NCBI GenBank assembly: GCA_027605045.1 | Contig: JAQFWX010000106.1 | Location: 1-64,000, forward strand | Direction: 5' to 3' | Source: Phallus indusiatus | Lineage: Eukaryota > Basidiomycota > Agaricomycetes > Phallales > Phallaceae | DNA length: 64,000 nt | Shown here: one piece after another, positions 45,889 through 55,970 of the stretch | Layout: every line of letters starts with the position of its first letter | How positions within the stretch are numbered: the stretch's first letter is position 1 | Translations under genes and position numbers: made by a program | Notes under the pieces: generated by a model | Seen by the model: only the letters and a program-made list of their open reading frames with translations | Told to the model about the DNA's origin: nothing | Databases searched by the model: none

Positions 45889-48883
45889 TCAAGAAGTCGG
45901 AGGGCATTGCAGAGGCCCCAAACCAGCTGAAAGATCAACTCCAGGATAAAACCAAAATGTAACGGCGATAATCGTGTATAAGCCTAGTGAAGAAAAAACA
46001 ATGATTAGGAGAGCACAAACATGCGCACAAAGCTAAAAATACTCACACATCAGGATCATCCCCTAAAAAGGAAAGAGCAGTCGTGTGGTTATCAGCATTC
46101 TATAAAGAAGTCCGGATGAAGATAACTCACTTCGAGCCAATTTGATTTACCATCTTGGGTGCAGTAGTTAACTGTGAGAACTGCCAAGAAAAGTACCTGA
46201 TAACCGTCAACCGTCTTGAAACTTGGGAAGTTGTGGTTAGGCTTACGATAGATTGGAATGGGTCGAATAACAGTGTTAAAGGCTTGTCCAGAATCCATGC
46301 CTTGAATTTATAAGCTGGTGTTCACAAATAGGGGAAGGGAATATTCATACCAGAACAACAATGAATGGTATCACAAACAGAGCAATTTGCTGGAAGAGAA
46401 AGAAAATTAATGCAACATCACTTAATGGAGGTGCAGCTTCTTACGATACTCGATCCTACAGCGACACCAAGACTAAGGGTTAATTTATCCTGAAAAATGT
46501 GTTTAAAGGCTTTGCTCATAAATGACATGGGGGTCAACCTCACCTTCACCGATACGGTAACAGCCGTAACATGTTCTATACATATGTATATGCATTCAAA
46601 GACGAAATATCGCCTAAATGAAAGGATTCACGTACCAGCAGCATTCCCTACTATGGGCAACAAAATTAATCCGACCCACTCTTGAGTGAGATGAGAATTG
46701 GCGGTTACGCCGTCGATACTATCCACTAAAAATTCGGAAGTAAGGGCCACGCACTATTAATGAAAATTAGTCTTTATAATTTGTCCTTTCAAAAAACGAA
46801 ATATATAAGGCATACAACAGTCACTGCAATGAGTAATCCGATGCAGACTGGCACAGTTAATTGAGGTTCTTCAACTTCTTCGTCTTCCTGAGATTTTTCT
46901 GTCACCGCTTCAGGATCGTCGGTAGTTGGTTGTCTCCGCTTAGGTTCATGATGTCGCCGGTGTATATGCATATGCGGTTTTTTGAGACTTTCGGGGTAAT
47001 TTGTCGATTCAAAAACAGCATTATCTTCATACAAATGTGCATGAGACCTAGAAAAAAATAGCATTAGAATGATGAGATATTATCATATTATTTAGATGAC
47101 ATCAGATATTACCATAACTGGAACACCAAATATGAGATGTAGACTGGGATAAAAATTTATCAGTCGATCGGGATCAACTACTCATTTCTTGAAAACCCTG
47201 TCATTCGGTACTCACTGACTAGCAATATAACGGCAACCTATACGCATCAACAATCAGAAGCCGAAATTGCCAAAAATATGCAAAAGAGGGGGGAAAAACT
47301 TACACCACGACTCATTCTCAAGATATCGTTGCCCTCCATTTGCGGAGTTACTGTCATATTGCTTTGTCCCGAAGCAGTGTTAGTACTGTTAGTACTGTTC
47401 GACGTTTGCGAGTTCAAACCGGCATTGCCTTTATCGACTGCGAACAAAAATGCCGCTGGTATCAAAACGGCAATGACACTGAGGGTCAACAGAGAGCTGT
47501 TCAAATTTGCCGCGCCTATCACAAACCAGTGCGTAACAATTAATCTAAATTTGGAGAGAGGGGCAAGGAAAAAAGCGCGCTTACTGGGAAGGAACCCTTG
47601 CTCTGCCTTTCGAAGACCTCCTGCAAAAAAGCACATGCCAAGAACAAGGACTAAACCGGGAACAAAGAGAAGAGGGGCAAGTGTCAATGCGACTTAATGG
47701 CATATTAAAACTCAGAATGAACGACGCGTACGAATGTTTGACAGTATGGAACCGACAACTGTTTTTAATTTTCAAAACGTTTCATTAGTACACGTGTACT
47801 TACGGATTCAAATCGATGAAATACTTACGAGATGATTGAACAAGGGTAAGTTTGCACTGCGTCAAGGCGATGATCTGGCGGATGAATTATCTATATCAAA
47901 GCCTCGAGTGACGATAAAATAGATGGTGCGCACAGCAACAATTAGTTCCACGCTTGTCAAAAAAGGCATGTTTCAGTTCATTCCATACAATTCAAAACAG
48001 GGGATACTCACGCATTTCCCTAAAGAACACATTTCACGTGATTAGACTCATCTTCAATTCAAAGAAAATTGAATGGCATACAAGAGTTGCATTTAGGAGG
48101 CCACCAATGGTTTGACCAACACGAAGAGAAAGTTCTTCTGTCGCAAAACCGAGAAGCTAAGGTGTCGTGTGAATTATATTGACTTCAATTGCTGGACTTG
48201 AATTCGAAAGAACCATCCATACCTTGGCCAACGGCACGATAGCTAGGAATGAGACTAGAAGCAAATGTCAACTAGTGAAGCACAGCCTTTCGAACTTTGA
48301 AAGAGAAAAACATACACACAAAGATGATGATATCGCTTTGTTTAGAGAAATGCATAGCCCACTTAGATAAAACATTTATGAGAAGGCCATTTGATTGGTT
48401 ATAAGAAGACGAATAGATTACCGATATCGGGATGCAGACGAGAAGGACATTCAGCCCTTGATGAACCGAAAAAATATTAGCTTGGTTTCGGGAGATGAGC
48501 TAGAAGTATGCGAGTTCAGGACTCACAAGTTGCAGTGATAATGGATCTCAGACTCTTTCCTGTCGTGGTGGCCCCCACTTTTTTCGGAGGTCTCAGAAGT
48601 TCGCGCCATGTTTGTGCTCGACTCATGCCGCTTCGAGAACGCTGTTTAACTGATTGAGAGAAACCCTGCTGGTTTGTGGTATTTCCGGTTGATTTTCTGG
48701 CCCGCACCGGAGAGTCCGGAGCAGTCGTAGAATCTGTTGAGACCGTATTATTTGATATTAAATATTGTTCATCCGATACTGTGTTCTTTGGAGACTCTGC
48801 GATCACGATGTCAGTATATCAGGACTTCGGCATTTATAAGTAATCAAAATTTCACCATTTTCTTGTATTTGGGACGAGGACAT
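45889..48883 (-). CDS. VCX1: Vacuolar Ca2+/H+ exchanger (CAX family)
   Basis: Vcx1 uses the vacuolar proton gradient to sequester Ca2+. Exon 1 is MSSSQIQEN (ATG 48881-48883), followed by a Ser-rich cytosolic N-terminus. Membrane segments include FSVHQGLNVLLVCIPISWAM. The first CAX repeat follows (GGLLNATLVNAVELIVAIIA) with LVQSSLIGSILSNILVVLGM. After an acidic His-rich loop (HMHIHRRHHEPKRRQ) comes the second repeat (GLILLPIVGNAAEHVTAVTV) with LGVAVGSSIQIALFVIPFIV. It ends PLQCPPTS at 45889. Both acidic GNxxE-type motifs needed for cation exchange are present, in the first repeat as LVNAVE. Many short introns. Confidence 0.93.
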
Positions 48884-49461
48884 GCAAAACGAAAGCGGTG
48901 CGTCGCGTAAGGTGGGGGAACAAAGTGGGGAGTTCAATGATACTACTTATAAGTTATAGTTCCAAAGCTTGGCTTTAATGCCCTTCTAAGCGCCTTATGC
49001 GACTTTGTTTGTTGCCCTGACCGCCTCGTAGGCTATGTGACAACGTGACTCATCGGCCCCTTTTGGAAGGTGGCTCGGCTACAATTCGTCATAAATGACA
49101 TTCAAGTCCATGGCCTCCAGCACGTTGCACTGCAAAACAGCCTTCCTGCGTGATAGAATAGCATTTTTCAAAAAAAAGGTACTCGATTCGCAGGGATGTG
49201 TAACGCGGGACTGTGCCTTTGACTGACACTGTAATGTGGTTGTAGTATACAGGACTAGAATGACTATGGACAGATGATTGTTGATTATGAAACATATGCC
49301 AACAAAGAAAAAAGAAATATAGCACAAGAACGCATTATGTAACCAAAGAAAAGTACGACAGCACTGGAAAACAAAGAAAGAAAATAATATGCAAGTATTA
49401 GATTAATTAAATGAGATACTTGAGGAAGAGATGAAGAGAAATGTACAGTAATTTTTGTTTT
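48884..49461. other. Intergenic region with weak frames
   Basis: Minus-strand frames at 49080-49330 are open but low in similarity to anything recognised. The segment is probably the 3' UTR of the LRR gene and the upstream region of VCX1. CCCCTTTTGGAAGGTGG near 49056 is echoed by CTCCTTTTGGAAGGTGG near 55188. Confidence 0.35.
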
Positions 49462-51850
49462 TCAAGCGTGATATGCAAATGACACAGCACCATAAAGACC
49501 ATCTTCACGTCCAAACATACCATGGCCATGCAGAATCTAATAATAAGAAAAAACACACCCGGTAGGTACGATACTCTCGGACTTAAGAAAGATGAAAACC
49601 TCACCTCCATCTTTCTGGCATGCCAACCAACACCACTATTAACATTTCCGTTTAAATCAGCTAACTTAACCAACTCGTTTCTGAATACGTGATCGGGACT
49701 CAAGTCCCTTTGGAACACAGACCGCGAGTCCTGATCCGCAATCCATCCGCTCGCAGTATCGACATACCACCCTCTTCCACCTTTACTTCGCACAATTCGC
49801 CACGACCCAGCACCGGCACCGAGACTACTCAACGTTTGCATTGAAAGCTCGATCACGCGCAACCTCGTGGGCGCCACTTTGGGCTCATCTGACCTCGTCA
49901 ATGAAAATGAAAATGGCACGGTAGCCAATGGCTGGATAACCTGTGAATGAAGAACCAACGTGGCTTGCCGCGGCGACAATGCTAACTCCGGTGACGTATT
50001 GACAAGTGTTAAGACTTCAGTGTTCGGACACGTCGTCAGTATGAACGAAGCGACGTCCGCCAATGAGAGTTCCGAGATATGTGACAGGCCCAGAGAACGC
50101 AATTCAGGCTGTGCACTAAACGCCTTGAGAACTTTGGGCGTAACCGGCGAATTCGATAGGTCGAGGTATTTGAGCAAACCCGATGCAAAGCATGGCGCGT
50201 TCACAACGATATTCAGGAGGTCTTCTTCCTTAAGAGGCGATCCGAAAGTCATGTCACCGTACAGGGACAACTCCTGAAGAGCGTGTGTAGATTTACCATG
50301 GACTAGTAAGTTGACAATGGACTCGCCCGTCAATCGGGCACAGCGGCCCAATGCAAGAGACGTCAGTCTAACTGTTGACTCGGGTGACGCCAACTGCTCT
50401 AACAGTTCAGGAGAGCATGACGTTCCAGAAAGGTCAAGGTGTGTCAAAGAAGGGAAAGACAACACGAAAGGTGTCAGAACAGAGGAAGGAATAGAACGGA
50501 CACCCCGCATTCCTAGACGCTGCAGCTCTGGAAGCACAACGGGTCCAGATTCGTTGTAGTCATCGTCTCGGAGATATGTTTGCGAAAATTCAGTGAGGGC
50601 GTTTACGAAGACAGAGCTAACACAGCCACAAAAGTCAACGGCTATGAGAGGCTTACAGTCTTTGCGTCGCTCAGTATCATTATCGTCCTGCGTCATACGA
50701 CGCGAACGACCGCGATCACGAGACGTGCGACCTCTTAGCAAGAGTTCAACTAAAACGGGAAGGGTCAACGCCCCATCCATATATTCTGTGGCACCAAAGG
50801 CTTCCAAGTTAGGCATAGCCTAAGGGGAGGAGAGAGTTAAAATCAGCTTGGCTGCGCTAGCCAATTAATATGGAGGCATACTTTTAGGACATGATAGAGT
50901 CTATCACCGGTGACGAATCTGGAATTCAGGCCTTCGCCAACGGATCTTCGCATCCCGATGGTTCGAAAATGATTGAAGTCAAGACTACGTGTATGCCGCC
51001 CTGGGCATTCGTCATCAGGAGTGGGCACTGTGTGTCACGAGACAATTAGAAAATTAGAAAATAAAAAGTTGAAAAAAAACAATGAGATTTGCGTGTCGGG
51101 TCGGAATGAAAAACCGGAACACTGCTTACAATATACGCCTGTGACGTTTATGACGGCGTCGGTAATGGAACGCAGCAGTCTCCATCTACCAGGGCTTTTG
51201 GCTCTAAGACGCTGTGGGGAAGGATCTCGTGAGGCGGGAGGAGAAAGAAGTTCCGGAGGGATGGAACCGTCAGGTAGGGCCGTCAATGTTTCCATTACAC
51301 ATTCTTGAATACGAAGCGCATCGCCTCCGTGAAGAGTGGGACCTGTGAAGACGCTAGCAGCATTTTTCACTGTCTGGTCAACGATAGCGAAAGAATGCTG
51401 CTGGAGCCCAAGTTCTTCTTCGTCGTCACCACCGGTAATCTCGTCGACGAAAGCGAGCCAGTTTCTAGGTAAACGGACTTCGATTTTACGGTAGAGCCAT
51501 GGAACGGCTGCGGAATGCCAGGCTCTGCTGACCAGCGAAAGACTGTGCAGAGTCTTTCGAGCTAGCGGTTCGGGCCAATTAGGGGGCGGGTATGAGGACG
51601 GCAAAGCTGTCGGAACCAGGGCATTGTGGTTATTGCTGTTGTTGCTGCTGCTGTTGAGTGGTGAAGAGACAGTAAAGTCAAAATGGCCATAGGCGGTTGG
51701 GCTGGTCCCATTTGCATACGAGCTTACGAGAGGATCGAGAGAGGGTACGGGAGGTGGTTGGGAAGCATAGAAGACAGCGGAGCAGATGGCATACAAAAGA
51801 TCAGGAGGATAGTGTGCGACGCATGAAGATGACTGGGAAGAGGAGGACAT
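49462..51850 (-). CDS. F-box/leucine-rich-repeat-like protein
   Basis: The N-terminus (51850) reads HYPPDLLYAICSAVFY, then after a Ser/Asn linker LARKTLHSLSLVSRAWHSAA with VPWLYRKIEVRLP. This is the helical pattern of an F-box, although its two halves are spread by an insert. LRR-type repeats follow: FPSLTHLDLSGTSCSPELLE, LTSLALGRCARLTGESIVNL, LLKYLDLSNSPVTPKVLKAF and LRSLGLSHISELSLADVASF. The last exon ends FGREDGLYGAVSFAYHA. Such proteins are substrate adaptors of SCF ubiquitin ligases; the substrate is unknown. Introns lie near 50820-50885, 51020-51135 and 49545-49605. Confidence 0.75.
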
Positions 51851-52750
51851 CTGAAATTCAGGCGACCTTGAATGGAATGCAGTGAGACATTTTATATCGG
51901 CTCGGAGGCTCAGGAAAAGTGTGCACCTTCGGAAGAAAGAGTGTCACGGGATTATGGCATCATCACGCACTTGGCCCGGCAACAAGGTTAGCACGATGAC
52001 CAACATTGGTAGTTGCGCCACAGCTTCCATGCTTTTTCTTTAAACACGAAGAAAATATATAAAATAAACAAATAATTTGTTCACGACGAACTAAATGAAG
52101 AGTATAGACTCCCCTTCTTCATATGCCTCCGTTCATCATTGTCAGGACCTGTTTTAGACTTGCCATCCCAGGCCTAATGCGGTTGTTAATATATACACGC
52201 ATATTAAACATATTAAGTATCTGGCATCAACATGATCACGAGTCCCAGTACCTGCGCCAACCGAGATCCTAGGGACCCGGCTCGAAGGAGAAACGCGCTT
52301 GATTTCCGACAATGAAGACACACGTTCGAATTGGTGTACAAAAGTTGAATTAGCAACTAGTTCTAGTTCGAGGTGAACATTGAATTAAAAGAACGGGTTG
52401 TTCTCTTCTCAGGCCTAAGGATCCAAGGTGAAAGTATGCGCCATAAGAAGACGGAATGTCTTCAGGGGGACTCATTTCCAGCCCTGCAAAAAAAAATCCC
52501 GAGGCAATATAACGGAATGATGGCATAAAATCACACCTGGCCTCACTGCTCGAAATTAGTAAGAATTTACTTGGTTTTATGGCCACGAGAAAGAAGACAA
52601 GGAAGCACAACTCAATCAGATCGCTCCGCCTTCCATGCAAGAATAAATTGCATAAGTTCAACTTGAGAAAAGTAATTCACAGTTACGTAGCGTGTGACAG
52701 TCAGGTCACATGCGCTGCACTAAGCACATCCTTCTCATTGGATTTCATCC
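51851..52750. other. Divergent intergenic region
   Basis: 900 bp between the LRR gene and MED22. A minus-strand frame at 52350-52661 contains EMSPPEDIPSSYGAYFHLGS but is not resolvable into a convincing gene. Otherwise promoter sequence. Confidence 0.35.
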
Positions 52751-53349
52751 ATGGCTGCTCCGTTTCAGACAGATGCTTCCCGTCCATCTTCCCTCCCAAC
52801 GGCCAATATTGGCGTCCGGTCATACGAACCCGCACCCCAAATTTCTTCCGAGGAATTCCTGAGTAATATTGAAGAAGAATGGAACAAGAAGGTCGATGTC
52901 GATGTCGAAACTCTCGTGGATGGTATGGCTGATCTCGTCTCTATAGCTTCGGTGGATTTGTTTTCTTTTTGTTTGGTTTTTCCCCTTGATTGAATTTGTA
53001 AAAATCTTTCCCTTAGATTGAAAACAAAGACAAGTTCCAAATTGCTCTAGAGTCTTTCCAAGCTCAATGTCGCGCGGAGTCAATGGTACATTAATCATTG
53101 TTTCTTTTTGCCATCTTACCCTTCCAACTGACAAATATCTAGGTTCGTGCAGCATCGTCTTTGATGTCCATCACCCATTCACTCAAGCTCATGCTTCTCC
53201 TTTCCGATGAGGCCCAAGTTGTACAACAGCACAACGAAGAGATCCGCGCTGCTTCTGCACAGACCAGTCAGTACAAAGAGCAAGTCATTGGCCTTTTAGA
53301 CGACCTCCTTAGCGGCGAATCCCCGATTTCTTCCAACAGGGCAGTATAA
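52751..53349 (+). CDS. MED22: Mediator of RNA polymerase II subunit 22 (Surfeit-5 family)
   Basis: Med22/Srb6 is a small helical Mediator head subunit. Three exons: MAAPFQTDASRPSSLPTANI through EEFLSNIEEEWNKKVDVDVE and LVDGMADLVSIAS; then IENKDKFQIALESFQAQCRA with ESM; then VRAASSLMSITHSLKLMLLL with SDEAQVVQQHNEEI. It ends ESPISSNRAV at 53349. All junctions are GT-AG and in phase. The length of about 155 residues is right for the family. It is the second head-module subunit in this window after MED19. Confidence 0.88.
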
Positions 53350-54021
53350 ATAATCATCTAATAATGACGCCACATGCCGTCAACAATGAGGACATACGGC
53401 AAAAGAATTTGAGACCCAAAAAAGGCAGAGTCAAAAACAACGCGAACACCATAACAGCACACATTCGCTTTTACTCATAACTGCTCCTTGATCTACACAT
53501 ACAATTCACCGCGCACCACTTCTTAATCTTCCGGGAACCGCCAAAGCAACGTGAAAAAAGGGATACCGATTAAGCGGCTCCCTTTTCAATCTTTTTTTCA
53601 TGTCCCGTTTCCTCTACCAGACACGCCTTTACTTTGGAATTCCCTCCGGTCAGACTTGCTTCGAGGATCTATAATTACCCACGTTCGTGCCTAATTAATG
53701 AAAGAACAATCCTTAGGCTATCATACTTGAATATATTCCTTTCCTGTGAATGATCTGAAAGACTGGCCCAAGGGTCATAGTCGATTAATGGATGTATAAC
53801 AATTGCCCTTGATTTCATGTTACAACGCTGGCAATTGACACCAGGAGCCGTCATATATCGGGAAAAAAATTCATGTTACTGAATTGACTCAGTTTGACTC
53901 GCTATGACGATATAACACGCAAGAGGTTTATTATTAGTTCAAAAACAATCGCATAACATAGCAAAAAATAGTGGTACATATACCAAAGGAAAAGAAGTTC
54001 GTGGGAGATTAGAACGATCCA
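53350..54021. other. Convergent intergenic region, nothing seen
   Basis: 3' flanks of MED22 and the ATG44-like gene. No recognised coding, RNA or repeat feature. Confidence 0.5.
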
Positions 54022-54312
54022 TTATCGTGAGCTTTTCTTGAAATAGGAACTATTCACGGCTGTGGCTTGCACTATGTCGAATATGGTCTCCCCTACTCCT
54101 AGATATTTATCCGCCACTGAGCGAAATGTAGGGTCCGTTATGAACGGCGTATCGATACTAAGAAGTAAAATTTCGAATCTAGATGTTCCATATGCGAGAC
54201 ACTAACAAGAGAAGGAAACATACGTGAAACCACTTGAGCGACGAACGCCTGCTAAGACGGTAGAAACCAATGCAGCATCAATGGCGTAATGAACTAATCT
54301 CCCCAAAACCAT
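54022..54312 (-). CDS. ATG44: Mitofissin (DUF1748 family) mitochondrial fission factor
   Basis: Two exons, 54224-54312 (89 nt) and 54022-54157 (136 nt), join across a 66-nt GT-AG intron to give exactly 74 residues. It starts MVLGRLVHYAIDAALVSTVL, continues AGVRRSSGFTIDTPFITDPT and FRSVADKYLGVGETIFDIVQ, and ends ATAVNSSYFKKSSR. This is the signature of the DUF1748 family. Its fission-yeast member Atg44 (mitofissin, 73 residues) sits in the mitochondrial intermembrane space and drives membrane fission for mitophagy. The hydrophobic N-terminal helix and the DKYL..GE.IFD helix are intact. Function here is by family. Confidence 0.9.
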
Positions 54313-55970
54313 GTTTGTGTTGTTTATCTTTTCTGGAACAGTATAATGTAATTGTAGTGTTTAGAGGGAACAGGGTTTGGACTTGTATGGTATACTTGTG
54401 TGTGTTGTGGTGGTATGTGGCCACGAAGCGTACTGGCAAGACTGATTCGGCAACTGCCGGGTGTGCCGGCCGGAGAGTCAGGCTCTTGCTGAATTCACTC
54501 AGGTTGTTTGTCTGCCAATACGCGCTTGTGAACACTTGAACATTATAGTTCTACATGTATCAATCAATAATAGGCTTTATTGTAACACTAAACAGTGTTT
54601 TAGGATAAGGTATGTATTTCTACTATTTTCATACATATTATAATACATTCATACCACGCGCGACGTCGTTTATCACTGCGAGTAATATTGGAGACTGGAG
54701 TGCAAGTTTCAATATCCAATTGTGTTCTATTTTTACATTTTTTATTATTAGGCCACTCCTATTCTATCCTGGTCTATGAAAATAGGAATCTGGAAGTACG
54801 GCGATAGTATGTACATGAGTCATGATGATCGTCGAGAACAGAGTCAGAAGTCGGGCTTGAAGATGGGAAGTAGGTCTATAAATAAACAACATTTCTCGAA
54901 CATCTTAATCCAATAAAGCCGCACATGAACACAGATGAACACTTATTAATATCAAATACATCTGTGATGTCAATCCGCATGTGGTTTTCGATTGCCCTAC
55001 CGAAAATTCGTTCGATTTAGAGATAGTCATTGTCCTTTTTTCAGCCAACACACGACATAATTATATAAATATAGAACTGCGATCATCATACTACTGGTCA
55101 GGTAAATACCTATTTTATAGAAATGAAAGCACGAGCACAAGGGTAGCCTCGAGACCAGGCCTTGTGACAGCGTTACCTCCCCGGCTCCTTTTGGAAGGTG
55201 GAGAAGCGTCGCGAGGGGAGGTTCCGCTGTTCAAGGCCTGGCACAAATGACCGGTAGTAAAGCTTGAGCAAGTTCTTGGTAAGCCGCTAAGTATCCGACG
55301 TCATGCATACGCCCACAGACGCCACCTGCTGTGGTCACCGCAGTCTGACATACGCCCACAGGCGCCATTATGCTGTGATCAGCGTAGTCTGACACCGGCT
55401 CCTTTCGCGTTGAATGTCGCGTCCGACACTATTGCCACTTGCCTTTCGTAGTTAGTGCCATTGCGTAGGCGTCGCTCCACAAATGCGCCCAGCGTCGCGT
55501 AAAAATGTATAGAAAGATAAGTCTCGCCTTAACTTGCTCCTTATGGAATAGTTCCTTACTTATCCTCGCGCAGTCTAGCGCCTCAAGTAGCAATATTTAA
55601 GGCATCGCATGGGTCTCACCACGACACCAGCCCCCCTTCGTCCCAGCCCCCCTCCAGCACCTCCTTCGTCCCATCGCCCTTCATCCAGCACCCTTATCTC
55701 GTGTGTGGCCGCGATTCAGCCTCAACACCACTGTTGTTATTGTTCTGGCATAGTTTTCGCTACATCTCCTGCCGTCGTATGTTTGTTTCTTTTTTTTTTG
55801 GATCACATGGGTCTCATGTCGACGCTAGCACTCCTCCCGTATCTCGGTACTCTTACGTTGCGCGTCGCCATAATTTTGCTACTCCTCCTGCCGTGTTGCA
55901 TTGTACATCCCTTTCCTTTTTTCCCCCTCTTGTTAATCCTGTCTTTTGAGCCCGCGTTTAGGCTAATATC
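54313..55970. other. Gene-poor interval next to transposon
   Basis: No gene is recognised in 1.6 kb. It holds a two-copy tandem repeat (55306-55392). It also holds two related pyrimidine-rich blocks that begin with ATGGGTCTCA at 55609 and 55807 and end near CTCCTGCCGT, suggesting an old duplication of about 200 bp. The right part is the leader of the transposase gene. Confidence 0.4.
55306..55392. repeat. 43-bp tandem repeat, two copies
   Basis: CATACGCCCACAG(A/G)CGCCA begins each copy, and each ends with AGTCTGACA-type sequence. Copy 1 is 55306-55348; copy 2 runs directly on to about 55392. Identity is high but not complete. Confidence 0.6.

Noticed and set aside
49079..49327. Minus-strand frame with a hydrophobic start
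   Set aside because: Lies in the expected 3' UTR of the LRR gene. A second overlapping frame is equally open, and no family match is apparent.
52350..52661. Minus-strand 103-codon frame between the LRR gene and MED22
   Set aside because: Could be a short gene, but no domain is recognised and a possible internal intron breaks the frame; not enough support.
54270..54539. Plus-strand 89-codon Cys-rich frame
   Set aside because: Antisense to the first exon and promoter of the ATG44-like gene, which has far stronger support.
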